64,000 bases of DNA from Saccharomycopsis fibuligera x Saccharomycopsis cf. fibuligera. Lineage: Eukaryota; Ascomycota; Saccharomycetes; Ascoideales; Saccharomycopsidaceae. Below, one piece after another: positions 17,294-27,756 of this stretch (positions within the stretch are counted from its first letter, which is position 1; each line of letters opens with the position of its first letter). A program made the translations under genes and the position numbers. Where the stretch lies: assembly GCA_001936135.1 (NCBI GenBank), contig CP012818.1, positions 2,046,001-2,110,000 of the forward strand, written 5' to 3'. Under the pieces are notes generated by a model, which ran no database searches, was not told the DNA's origin, and was given only the letters and a program-made list of their open reading frames with translations.

Positions 17294-20195
17294 TCATTTA
17301 TTTAGCTTGAGATGGTCGGTCCCTTTATCCACATGGTCATCATGATCATACTCATCCTCATCATTATGTTTATCATCTTCGTAATCCTCGTCCGATGAAA
17401 TTTCGATTTCACCACATAAGTCAAGTTTTCTGCTACTTGATCCGACATAAATTTTGTAAAGCCCATTCTGAATAATCCATGATTGCTTTATAGGATCCCA
17501 TGCGCTAATGTCTCTCCGCAAAATATCAAATTCAACTGTGGCAGTAGCCCCGGCATCAATCTTAATCTTTTCGAATCCTCTCAATTGTTTCGGTGGTGTA
17601 TATAGATAGTTGTCATAACTTGGATCAGATGGATACTCAATATACAACTGCGCAACAAATTGGCCGCATTCGCCTCCTTCATTTGTTATATCTGCTTTGA
17701 CTGTGTATAAAACATCCCATAATGCTGGGTTACCGCCGAGACCACCTCCTGCCTTCACAGGATCTTTGGATTGTTCTGGTGTGTACCCTTCAGGATAACA
17801 GTATTCGTCGACAGATATTATTTTATCGTTGAAAAGGTAAGGATAAATAAATCCTGGGACAGGTGTAAGATCTTCGTAAGGAAAAAGAGACTCTTCTGGA
17901 TCTGAAACGTCGTATGCATCATCAAATCGGTAAACAGGTAAATAAGGTGCAGGGCATGGCAACTCCTCGGTAGGAAATGCCATTTCTTTGATTCTTAAGT
18001 TACAAAGAGAAAATCTTGTATATGTTAAACCAAAGCCAAATTCAAATCTTGGCTTTATTTTATTTTCGTCAAAGTACCTGTAGTCAAGCAAGAGATCTCT
18101 GTCTATAAATGTATTGTCTTGGGGTTGACCGTCTCCAGGTATATCTTCGATTATAGGAACATAATCATCCACATTTTTGGCTATTGTAAACGGCAAATGA
18201 CCTGAAGGCTGAACATCACCAAATAAAATTTCTGCAATAGCGGTCCCTAAATATTGACCTGATGGAGCAGTCCAAATGACTGCGACAATATTTTCGTTGT
18301 CAATCCATTGTTCCATGTCAACAGGCCCAGTAGAAGTAACGACCACGACAGTTTTGTGACAGTTTTCTGCAACGTTTTGAGTTACCTCATCTCCATTATT
18401 CCAAAGACTAAAATTTTTTCTGTCCCCAAAATTACTATCAACTTGAACATATCCTTCGCCACTATTTGCAGACACAACAACTATTGATAAATCGCTAGTT
18501 GAAGCCAATTCTCGAAGATGATCAAATTCGTATGAATCCGAAGAGTAATCAGTTGCAATACCTTCCTTTCTTGCTCTACGGGCAATTGCCTCATAAGGCG
18601 TAACTCCATACATTTGATTAACGGCAGCAGAACCCCATCCTTGGAACAAAGCACCATCAGTACATTGCTGTTCCTTACAATTGAAACCTTTGGGACTAGG
18701 GCCAGCGGCGATTCCTGCTACCAATATTTTTCTAATACCATCTTCTTTTGTAACTGGCAATATTCTGCCGTCATTTTTCAAAAGCACAACAGCCTCTTCT
18801 GCAACTTGAAGAGAAGTTTCTTCCGAAAAGCTGCTGCTTGCGTCAATATGCCAGTTTACTTGTTTTATTGGCCCGAAATTTTGATATGGAAATTCCTGGT
18901 CATAAGTGTGGGATGTCCAAGAAGAAAAATTCGGTATATCTATAGAATCTGGTAAGCAATCAATGGCAAAGAAAGGAGCCAAAATTCTGGTAACCATATC
19001 ATCTATTCTATCTTCAGGTACTGTTTCATTATAAATACTTCTTGTAAGTAGGGGGCCCCAGTAAGACTTTCCTGATAACCATTCTCCTATAACTTCACCT
19101 GGCATATTCATGTCTAATCCACTCAACACACTATTAACACCTGTATGCGTTGCACCCCAATCGCTAACGACAAATCCCTGGAAACCCAATTCTTCCTTCA
19201 ATAAATAATTAAGCAAGTAAGAGTTTTCGCAAGCATAGGTGTTGTTAACTCTATTATAAGCGCACATAACAGACCCAACTCCAGCATGGACGGCATCTGC
19301 AAACGGCCACATGTAAATCTCATGAAGCGCCCTATCACCAATGTTAGAACTAATAGCTTCTTCGAGATTATCCCAATATTCACCAGTCCATTCATGCAAT
19401 TGTCTAAATCTTTCCTGCTCGTTTCCAATAAAATGTCTGACTGAAGCAATGACCCCCTGCTCTTGAATACCCTTAACGGTATACTTTACAGCAACACCTT
19501 GCAAGTATGGATCAGAGCCAAAAGACTCAAAATTTCGTCCGCCTTGAGCTTTTGAACCTATTGGTCCTACCGTAGGACCTAGAACAATGTGTACGCCTTT
19601 CGATTTGTGTTCCTGCCCTAATGCTTTACCTCTTAGGTAAATGAGTGCTTTATTAAAAGTGGATCCAGCGGCTAGACCAGATGGAAAAGCTGTTATAAAA
19701 TCCGTGAATCTAACACCCATAGGCCCATCTTGTAAACAGAATGAGGGAATACCCAACCTTGGAACAGAGCCTGTATTTCCAACACAGGGACCTGATCCCC
19801 AACCAGTACCTGTGGTCAAATTCACTTTTTCTGTAACAGTTAATTGTTCAACAATGGCTCTTGCCTTGTCGTATGCCTCTTGCCACACGCCCTGTATTCT
19901 TCCCCCGGCAGCTAATTAATTGATATTAGTACAAACTCTCGGTAATCAATAGTTAGAAAAAATGATGAGTAGTATACTAACGAGCTGGATAGTAACTAGG
20001 GCTTTCACACTTGGGACCATTTTCTACAATATTATCAAACATGTTGTCAAGTATGTTTCTTTTTTGCAATGGTGAATCATGTGTGAAATTGGTAGCTTTG
20101 AAATTTAGTATGGTTTCAACATTTTGATTGAACTCTTCCACGAGCGCACCAAGCGCGCTTACACCAAGCAGCAAAAGTACCTTAAATAGTAGCAT
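17294..20195 (-). CDS. Secreted GH3 beta-glucosidase, spliced (exons 20195-19982 and 19911-17294)
   Basis: The catalytic frame has no ATG at its 5' end. A short upstream frame from the ATG at 20195 supplies a signal peptide (MLLFKVLLLLGVSALGAL) and a Kex2-like LQKR site. Joining across a 70-nt intron (19981-19912: donor GTTAGT, branch point TACTAAT, acceptor TTAG) gives ESPSYYPAPAGG, then VWQEAYDKA, the usual opening of fungal GH3 enzymes, and a 943-residue protein. The nucleophile Asp lies in VVSDWGATHTG near residue 322. RHFIGNEQERFR and QGGRNFESFGSDPYL are also GH3 hallmarks. The C-terminal fibronectin-III-like domain has AQLYIEYPS and PPKQLRGFEKI. It removes terminal beta-glucose from oligoglucosides outside the cell. 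An Asp/His/Glu-rich tail (DEDEYDHDDHVDK) is an oddity. Confidence 0.93.
19912..19981 (-). other. 70-nt spliceosomal intron in the beta-glucosidase gene
   Basis: On the minus strand the donor is GTTAGT, the branch point is TACTAAT about 17 bases before the acceptor, and the acceptor is TTAG. Splicing is in phase 1 and joins the signal-peptide exon to the catalytic exon in frame. Confidence 0.88.
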
Positions 20196-20520
20196 CGCGA
20201 GGTAGTATCAAGTTTTGCAACACCTACAACTCTTAATTTGATTTCTTGTATAATCCTTTGGTTATTCAAAAGATGATTAAAAAAGTTCGAAAATCGAGAA
20301 ATTAGACTGCAATTGCGATCATTTGCCACAAAAGGACGTACTGCACACTGCACAACATGCATGATTATACATCAGCCCTCAGGTTGTGTGTAAGCAAAAT
20401 AAAAAAAAAAAAAAAAAAAAAAAAATGAAGAAAAAAATAAACAGATTTTGATTTGCTATATTAAAAAACAATCAATCCTCTATTTGAGCTAAATGATTTA
20501 TTATATAGTTTTCGTATCGC
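20196..20520. other. Intergenic region with 25-base A-run
   Basis: This 325-base gap lies between GCD6 (minus, stop at 20521) and the beta-glucosidase start. It holds a 25-base A-run at 20401-20425 and otherwise nothing I recognise. The beta-glucosidase promoter must lie here. Confidence 0.6.
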
Positions 20521-22713
20521 TCATTCCTCGTCACTTTCCTCGTCACTGCTTTCTTCTTCAGCACTGTTCAACCACTCAACAAATTGGGCAACATACTTGT
20601 TATCAACAGTATCTTTTTTTTGTTCATACCAACTGGTGATATTTTCTTCGTCTACAAGCTCTAGTTCATACAACTGTCTCAAGATGTAAAAGTGTAACTG
20701 CATACCGTTAATAACTTTATCATCCTTAATGTCCTTCATGAGTTTATTCAAAACATTTAGCAAATCTAGTTCATCACCACTATCAAAGACTTGTCTCTTG
20801 AACAATATTCCCCACTGACCAAAAATTTTAACAGCGGCTTCATTTAGTTTCAACGTATTGGTCTCCACGTAACTCTTAATCTTTGATACTAAAGTGCGCA
20901 ATGTGGCACGTCTAACTTGGCCATAAGTGACATTCATACTCATTCTCAATGTATTTAATTCTAACACTGCAGTATCTATATCATGATTATTGTCAATGGC
21001 ACGCTCTACAGTAGCAGTAGCTTCCACATAAAATTCTTCTTCTTCTTTCTCTCTTCTTCTTTCTGGATTATCATCAGCAGACAAGTGAGACATGTTGGAA
21101 TATCTTCTATGTTTTTTGGTTGACAATGATGAGGCAATTGATAGAGAATCATTTTTCTTGTGTGAGTGTTTTTTATGTTTGCTAGCATCTTTGCTTGTTT
21201 CAACAGAACTTATGGAAACATCAGACAAGGCTAAAGTCGATAATTTGTATAGAGCGGAACTTGATTGTTTAGAGTATTCTGAGCTAGAATCATCAGAGTC
21301 ATAATTGGATTCTTCTTCGTACAAGAAGCCAACACCATTTTCACCAACAACAGACTTGTCGCGGATCTCGTCCTGCAAACCAGATTCTTCATCTTCACCA
21401 GAAGAAAACCCATTATTGACAGAAATTTTATGATCAATGACTCTGACACCTTCACCAATAGTGATATAGTCATCAATGACACATTTGGATCCAATCACTG
21501 ATCCACTTAACACATTAACGCTACTCTTAATATCAACGTTGAATCCGACAATAGAGTTGTAAATTTTAGTGTTGTTACCAATAGCCACATTGTCAAGAAT
21601 AATAGAGTTTTCTATTTCAACATTCTTGCCTATTTTAACGTTATTACCAACAATAGAATCGTCGATTGTTGTGAGATCATCAATAAACGAGTCGTGGCCA
21701 ATTACCGTATTTGATCCAATTTTGCAGGATTGAGCCAACAAGATTTTTGCATCCTTGTACACATGATTAGATTCATATTGGTAGCTTTGGTTTTCCAAGA
21801 AATTTGACTCAGGCACAATTGGGTAAATGAATCTTTCAACTAAGTCTTTAGAAATAGACTTATAAGTTTTGTAGTTGGATACTCTTGCACCATAATCCTG
21901 GGATATGTAGACGTAAATTGAACGTTTTAACAAGTCAAACGTCAAAATACCTTTGAGAAAATCTTTTCTAATATGTTGAAAATCAAAATTTTCTTGATAG
22001 ATAGCCGGAATAATGGGTGAGCAAATATCAATATGGCAGTCAATCAAATCGTTCCTGATAACGAAATCGTCTACATCTTCCAAAAGTTCGGGGTCAATTG
22101 AGATGTCACTCTTAGCACCATTGATTGATGGAACATCCTCATAATACAAGCATTTATTGTCGTTGTCTCTCAATATGAATACCGCAGGGTCATCATCGAA
22201 TGATCTTGAGCGATGAGTAGCCGATGCCTCAGTCATTACCATAGTAACAATGTGATCTTTATCAGATTCTCTAATGGTTCTATGATGTTTGAGGGCCTTA
22301 TCAATATTAACGTTAGAAATAACGTCTCCAGAAATCAATAAGAAGTCCTCAGTAATCACTGAGCGATTGTCTAAGTCTCTCATAACATCACCCACTGACC
22401 TGGCCTCCAATGTTATTATGCATTTTATCTTGAATGGAGACCATGGCAAAGACCACTTAGAATTTTCAATGTATTCCTGAATCTGCTCAGAATGTGGGCC
22501 AGCGCACATCAAAAAGACTTCATCAACACCAGCATTAGCGAGAAATTCAAGAGTATACTCAATCAATGGAACATTACTTAATGGGAGAAGACATCTGGGT
22601 TGAACCGCGGTCAATGGCATAAACTTTGTCTCAAAGGAGTCAGTCAACACAACTGCCTGGAGCTTCTCCTTCTTGATAACTTCCTTCTGCTTCTTGTGGT
22701 TTTTTGGAGGCAT
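20521..22713 (-). CDS. GCD6: Translation initiation factor eIF2B epsilon subunit
   Basis: This 730-residue protein is the catalytic guanine-nucleotide exchange subunit of eIF2B, which reloads eIF2 with GTP and is the target of Gcn2-mediated general control. The start is the ATG at 22713 (MPPKNHKKQKE); the frame continues upstream but without an earlier ATG. The N-terminal nucleotidyltransferase-like domain reads LQAVVLTDSFETKFMPLTAV then QPRCLLPLSNVPLIEYTLEF, nearly identical to Saccharomyces Gcd6. It is followed by VMRDLDNR and DFVIRNDLIDCHIDIC. The left-handed beta-helix repeats (IGSNTVIGHDSFI, IGNNTKIYNSIVGFNV) are clear. The C-terminal W2/HEAT domain has VERAIDNNHDIDTAVLELNT and ends in the acidic, aromatic box AEEESSDEESDEE. 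I saw no CTG codon in the last 300 codons despite many leucines. Confidence 0.97.
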   Translation of the reverse strand: MPPKNHKKQKEVIKKEKLQAVVLTDSFETKFMPLTAVQPRCLLPLSNVPLIEYTLEFLANAGVDEVFLMCAGPHSEQIQEYIENSKWSLPWSPFKIKCIITLEARSVGDVMRDLDNRSVITEDFLLISGDVISNVNIDKALKHHRTIRESDKDHIVTMVMTEASATHRSRSFDDDPAVFILRDNDNKCLYYEDVPSINGAKSDISIDPELLEDVDDFVIRNDLIDCHIDICSPIIPAIYQENFDFQHIRKDFLKGILTFDLLKRSIYVYISQDYGARVSNYKTYKSISKDLVERFIYPIVPESNFLENQSYQYESNHVYKDAKILLAQSCKIGSNTVIGHDSFIDDLTTIDDSIVGNNVKIGKNVEIENSIILDNVAIGNNTKIYNSIVGFNVDIKSSVNVLSGSVIGSKCVIDDYITIGEGVRVIDHKISVNNGFSSGEDEESGLQDEIRDKSVVGENGVGFLYEEESNYDSDDSSSEYSKQSSSALYKLSTLALSDVSISSVETSKDASKHKKHSHKKNDSLSIASSLSTKKHRRYSNMSHLSADDNPERRREKEEEEFYVEATATVERAIDNNHDIDTAVLELNTLRMSMNVTYGQVRRATLRTLVSKIKSYVETNTLKLNEAAVKIFGQWGILFKRQVFDSGDELDLLNVLNKLMKDIKDDKVINGMQLHFYILRQLYELELVDEENITSWYEQKKDTVDNKYVAQFVEWLNSAEEESSDEESDEE

Positions 22714-23041
22714 CCTAATAAAGCTAAAAGGGCTTATCAGTGAGCTTCTTTTTGTTTGCACTGTCTCAACTTGTATGAGCTAAGCAAATGTCAGAATTTT
22801 TTTACTGTTTGACTATTCAAACTTTTTTTTTTTCTCCTTGGTTTCTTTGTATAATCACGGCAACGGTGCTCATGTGCATGCAAAGTAGAAAAACAGGATT
22901 TTGGCCAATAACAAAGATGACTTAAGAACAGTAGAGCTTAGAAATTTGAACCACTTCTATAAGGAGCAGATGGTGCAGAATTCAATTTCGCTATCTAAGC
23001 AAAGGAGGATTGGGATAATAGTATTTGAAGGGTAATTTTCA
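22714..23041. other. Divergent promoter, GCD6 and the mitochondrial membrane protein gene
   Basis: This is 328 bases between divergent starts. It contains a T-run at about 22823-22834 and no clear TATA box or known motif. Confidence 0.6.
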
Positions 23042-25183
23042 ATGCTAAAGTTTGCGAGCCATATAAGAACATTCAAGTGTGTGACAACGCTTCATTGTAA
23101 TTGTCTATTAACTCTTGGTCTGTTCAGAAGTTACGCTACTATAAGCCTGCAGAATCATGAGAATATCGAACAAAATAGCTCGGCATCCTTTTATTATGGA
23201 CATAATAATGGCATTAAACAAGAAGAACAGCAAATAGTAAACCTGCTTATTCAAAATCTACGTGACATCAATAGAAATCTCTTAAATTATACCGCGGGTG
23301 TGAATAGTTATACATATGAAATCGGAGGCTCACAATATAATAACATAAACTCAAACATTGATAATGATAACAATCTACGACAGAAAATAAATTTGTTAAT
23401 TCTTAATTTAAAGACTTTCAATAAATACAGTGGCAATCTTGAGTATCCAATTCGAATTGGGCTAAAAAGACTTGAGGATTCCACTGATCAGCACGATGAT
23501 AACAAGTCTTTGTTGAATGCATTGTTAGGAGATCCAATGAGTGGAAACCAGGATTGGTACTTCAAGTTGAAGCAACGTTCAATTGACCAGAATAATCTCG
23601 TGGTTTATAACGACATCAATAATACCACAAACAATTTTTTGGGCAATAATAATGATCCAGAGGTGCAACAGAATTTCTATAAGATCACTGAAAATGTGCC
23701 TACCAATAGATCTTTAACTTTATGGAAAGTTAAAACCCCAATATTGAAAAAAGACAAGAGGCTATCAAACTTCAACAATCTTCACAATCTATTTAACCCT
23801 GCAAAAATATCTTCCAATGATTCAACAGATTCGGCCCCTCGTTTAAGAGACTTGGAATTCATCGAGTTAACAAACTCCAAACAGATAGGAAATTGCAACG
23901 TTAATGGGCAATTGAATGATGATACTGATGAAATGTATGAATTTTATGAAGACTATGATGAAGAGTACGAAACTTTGGATGTCGGTGACGGCTGTCACTT
24001 GTATTTGTATCACACTGGAAACGAATTGTTGCATCCTACCAAAGAAATATTTCCTCACTTGTTGATTGTCGACAAGAGCGCGACTGAAGAAAAAATTAAT
24101 TCAAAACGAAGTCATGTTGAGTCAGCAGTGAGCAAGGAAAACTATGATACTATAGTTAACAACCAAAACCTTGTTATTAACTCAAAGCTCGCAGAAAAGG
24201 CTAATGAAGTATTGATGAAAAATTTTGGTGACAGTAGCACCTATGTGAACTTGCTTAATGAGTCAAACTTGCTTAAATTGATTTATTTGTTGAATATTGT
24301 TACAGTTAAAAATAAAAATGTTATTGAGCTTTTGAAAGTGATAAATCAACAGATCTCAAGAAAATTTTTTAACGATCTAATAACCAACGATATTACTAAT
24401 GATGTTCCAAATAATAACTTGCAGTTTGATAAACTCAAAGAATTGAATAATATTGTTACCGACGATATTAAATCATGGTCACAAAATGCAAACTTGTTTC
24501 TACAGAAAACTTTCAACAAGAACATTGATGAATACGAACGTAAACATCTACAATGGTGGAAATTAATTGCCATCAATGATGACGTTGAATTTTACTTGAT
24601 AGAAATGGTCGACAAATCTTTAAAAAGCCCACATAACTCAGCAAATTTTTTAAACTATTTTAATTACATAGAGGGTAAAATTGATAGCTTCTTGACAAGA
24701 AACACTCTATCGCATAGACAAAGCCACAAAGAACTATTAGCAACCCAAACCAAAAATAACAACATTATCAGTCATGATAAGTTTTTCAACAATTTAAGTA
24801 ATGACATAATTAACATTCAAAACAAAGCAGTTGAGCTTTTGGTAACTAACCTTGTGGGAATTGAGCTCCCAGCTGGTGTGGTGGCAATCCTTGGTGGGCA
24901 CCTCATGTATGGCTTTGACTTATACTCTATGTGCGGAATAGTTGCTCTAAGCACTGCTATTGTCTGTAACAATATTTCAAAAGGTTGGACCAAGATGATC
25001 AATGCCTTCAAGAAAAAAGCACACGAAAATCTTCGTATTGAAATCAGAAACAGGGAGGCAGAATTATCCGAAAGATGGCAGCGTGCTTACAATGAAGAGA
25101 AGTCAAGAATCGAAGGTAACGAAAAATTGTTAGAACAATTTAGAATGAACATTATGTCATTTGAAAAAAGCAATATAGAATAA
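23042..25183 (+). CDS. Probable mitochondrial protein with C-terminal membrane pair, family not identified
   Basis: This is a 713-residue protein. The N-terminus (MLKFASHIRTFKCVTTLHCN) is basic, lacks acidic residues and looks like a mitochondrial targeting sequence. The next 550 residues are Asn/Asp-rich and mostly helical. Near the C-terminus, after EKAVELL-type helices, come two hydrophobic segments (GIELPAGVVAILGGHLMYGF and YSMCGIVALSTAIVC). A charged coiled-coil tail follows (AHENLRIEIRNREAELSERW, then NEEKSRIEGNEKLL). The layout, with a long matrix helical part and a late two-helix hairpin, recalls fungal mitochondrial proteins such as Mmc1, but I cannot confirm homology by eye. She9/Mdm33 was considered and does not fit at the motif level. 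The gene is real by length, codon use and targeting signal. Confidence 0.7.
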   Translation: MLKFASHIRTFKCVTTLHCNCLLTLGLFRSYATISLQNHENIEQNSSASFYYGHNNGIKQEEQQIVNLLIQNLRDINRNLLNYTAGVNSYTYEIGGSQYNNINSNIDNDNNLRQKINLLILNLKTFNKYSGNLEYPIRIGLKRLEDSTDQHDDNKSLLNALLGDPMSGNQDWYFKLKQRSIDQNNLVVYNDINNTTNNFLGNNNDPEVQQNFYKITENVPTNRSLTLWKVKTPILKKDKRLSNFNNLHNLFNPAKISSNDSTDSAPRLRDLEFIELTNSKQIGNCNVNGQLNDDTDEMYEFYEDYDEEYETLDVGDGCHLYLYHTGNELLHPTKEIFPHLLIVDKSATEEKINSKRSHVESAVSKENYDTIVNNQNLVINSKLAEKANEVLMKNFGDSSTYVNLLNESNLLKLIYLLNIVTVKNKNVIELLKVINQQISRKFFNDLITNDITNDVPNNNLQFDKLKELNNIVTDDIKSWSQNANLFLQKTFNKNIDEYERKHLQWWKLIAINDDVEFYLIEMVDKSLKSPHNSANFLNYFNYIEGKIDSFLTRNTLSHRQSHKELLATQTKNNNIISHDKFFNNLSNDIINIQNKAVELLVTNLVGIELPAGVVAILGGHLMYGFDLYSMCGIVALSTAIVCNNISKGWTKMINAFKKKAHENLRIEIRNREAELSERWQRAYNEEKSRIEGNEKLLEQFRMNIMSFEKSNIE

Positions 25184-25505
25184 TACAATTAATTCTAATG
25201 TTAAACAATAATATATTTATGCACTTTTTTTTTGCAGCTCTTCCTCTTTTTATCTTTATAATATAACGTTGATTCCTTGTGATAATATCATATGTGATGA
25301 TGCGATAATCACTACAACATAGCTTTCATGATGGTGCGTAGAACCAAGCCTTGTATAAAAACCGAAAATCAAAATCTTGTGTTAGTGATAAATCATGCCT
25401 TGGGCATGGTTGTAGACTTTTGGAAACAAATAGTAGTTCCTATTTATTATTGCTGTCTCCTGTGCTTGTGGTAATTATGTTTATCTGTTTGTTTATTTAT
25501 TTATC

Positions 25506-25548
<43 letters not shown>

Positions 25549-27270
25549 TCAAATTCCAGTAATTATATTTCTGCTCAGTCGTAAATTCTCTCATAAGAAT
25601 GTTCTAATAAACAATAATGTCCTAATAATAATGTGCCTGCCTATTGCAATCAGCGTTCTATTGTGGTTTTACAGTAGTTATAAGTTCTTCTTCACAATAG
25701 ACAGCCAGGATTATATGGATGATAATAATCACACGAGTGTTAGATGGCTACCAGTGTTCAACATACCCCCTCATTTTTCAGCTTTAAATAGAAATTTTGG
25801 GGGAGGGGTTGGAGTCTTTCACCAAAGAAGGTTGCGAAAAAGAGCGAAAGAGCCAAAATAGGCACAAATTACCTCTTTATTATTTAAACCACAAAATCAG
25901 CAAGCTAGGAGAAAAAGCAGATACACCTTAAAAAATGAAAACAGCTATACTAGAAAGCATGAAAAGGTGGGTAAAGTTGATACTATTGATGTTTGCTGGT
26001 GATAGAATTACTGCTATTGTTGTTATTGATGATATTATTAACCGTATCCATTAATATATTTGACTTCTGTCTTTCTTTGGTCTCTCACATGCATAGTTTC
26101 AATTAATAGTACTATTGTTCCTGATGCTGAATATGGCTCTAACAGTCCTAAGACGAGTGTTTTTAATGCATATAGATCTGGCACCGCCACTTCTGGCTCT
26201 AACCCTAACTCTCAAGATTCTCGTTCCAGTTTTTGTTTCCCTTTTAGTTTTGAAGTAATTTATTAATACACTAAGGTTTATTGGCAACATCATTTTAATA
26301 CATTTAGTTTCATTATTTCAAAAGCAAAAAAAACTAGATCTAGTAGCATCCTTTTTGATGGGGAATAGAGAAACCACTTTGTGGCAATTCTTGAAGCATA
26401 AAAAATAGAGAAATAACTAAAAACAAAATCACGACCGACAATTTACTGTTAATAGTTAACTAATGTGAAACAAATTTGCTATCTTGATTTATTGATTTAA
26501 GAGTAATATGGTTGCAAATTACTGAAATTTGAATCAAAATTCATGTTTATATACTAATCACCGTTAAGTCTAGGTTACTGCTATTGCTGTAAGTGAAGTT
26601 AAAATATCCAGATAACTCTGGCATAAATGCTAGTGAGTATACTCCTGCAAGCAGCAGGTATATACCCCCTTGCCAGTGAAGAGTGAATTTACTGAAAAAA
26701 AAGAATTGTTAAAAACAACCCAGCATTTTATGTGTTATTATCATATTTGGTGTAATTTTATGAACAGCTGCCGTGGTTAACCTTTGAGAATATAACTGTC
26801 ATATAATTGTCACTATAGGTTTGTTGGAAGAAATGGTCGAGCCGTGCACATGCGTTCAATCAGGGTACCGTGAGTTTCTAATTATCACTGCTTAATTCTA
26901 TAAATAAAAGATGATTCGGAATAATACTTCATGCCTGCAATTATTTACCAATATAGACTGAGCCTAAGTTAGAATTCCCACGTTAGCCATTGTGGAGAAA
27001 CTGTCGGATCTATGGTAACCGGCAAAAAGGCGTCGGCATGCACCAATGATAAAGGACCGGAATGCAAGGATCGCCGCCATGATACTATTTGACGTTCGCA
27101 CAACGCCTTCCTATTTTTGAATTAAAAACCTATTGTGCTTTTATAAATTGAAGAAAACCTTCATTTATTTGGAGTTTCTGGAAGAATTTATATTGTTTAT
27201 TTCAACAGAATTTACAAAACGTAATAACTCACAATTCAATTCCTTTAAAAACACACAAAGTGCACACAAA
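25184..27270. other. 2.1 kb AT-rich intergenic region
   Basis: It holds the 3' end of the upstream gene, a 40-base T-run at 25508-25547, several short frames and the promoter of the small secreted protein. One frame at about 26100-26266 (plus) has gene-like codons (VPDAEYGSNSPKTSVFNAYR) after a possible acceptor ACATGCATAG, but no matching first exon is convincing. A 76-codon ATG frame at 25631-25861 has a single hydrophobic stretch and is probably chance. No tRNA was found. Confidence 0.5.
25508..25547. repeat. 40-base poly(T) run
   Basis: An uninterrupted run of 40 T lies in intergenic DNA, followed by G. Its length is likely to vary between isolates. Confidence 0.95.
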
Positions 27271-27756
27271 ATGCAACTTTCTTTATCAGTCGTCGCCGCT
27301 CTTTTGTTCGCTGCCCAGCAACTTGACGTTGTTATTGGTGCCCCAATTGATAAGCGTGCTGAAGCCAACACTCAAATAACTAGTGCCAAAACTGATATAA
27401 AGCTTTCTAACGAAAAAGATCCAACCCAACAAATAACAAAAGCTAAAACATTCCCAACCACTGGTACTAAGGGCAGCAGCGGTATTACCAGCTTAGAGAA
27501 AAAGAGCATTTTATCTTCTTTAAAGAACAAATGGGGGAAATTAGGCAAAGGTGGTAAAGCCGGTATTGCAGCTGCTGGTGCTGCTGGTGTCATTTACGCC
27601 GGTGACAAGATCTATAACCATTTTGCTAACAAAGGTCTGTCTACTATTCAATCAGCTTCCTCCACTATTACCGCTACTTCTTCAAGTGTTGCAGAAACTG
27701 GTACTAGCACTGATGCCGCTATAGCAACTGCTACTATAGCTACTGCTGCCGCGTAA
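27271..27756 (+). CDS. Small secreted protein with Kex2/Ste13-like processing site
   Basis: This is a 161-residue protein from the ATG at 27271 (MQLSLSVVAALLFAAQQLDV). The signal peptide ends near VIGA. Shortly after comes PIDKR followed by AEANT, that is, a Kex2 dibasic site followed by an Ala-Glu-Ala spacer of the kind trimmed by Ste13 in alpha-factor. The mature part has Lys/Thr repeats (two ITKAKT/ITSAKT units), a Lys/Gly-rich segment (KNKWGKLGKGGKAG), an Ala/Gly hydrophobic segment (IAAAGAAGVIYAG) that could insert in membranes, and a Ser/Thr/Ala-rich tail. The basic-then-hydrophobic mature region has the look of a peptide-toxin or membrane-active peptide precursor, but that is inference. 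The family is not recognised. The frame is open upstream, but this Met gives the canonical signal peptide. Confidence 0.72.
   Translation: MQLSLSVVAALLFAAQQLDVVIGAPIDKRAEANTQITSAKTDIKLSNEKDPTQQITKAKTFPTTGTKGSSGITSLEKKSILSSLKNKWGKLGKGGKAGIAAAGAAGVIYAGDKIYNHFANKGLSTIQSASSTITATSSSVAETGTSTDAAIATATIATAAA

Noticed and set aside
25631-25861. 76-codon ATG frame with a hydrophobic start
   Set aside because: It follows a homopolymer-rich region, has no signal-peptide-like cleavage site and no conserved look; too weak to call.
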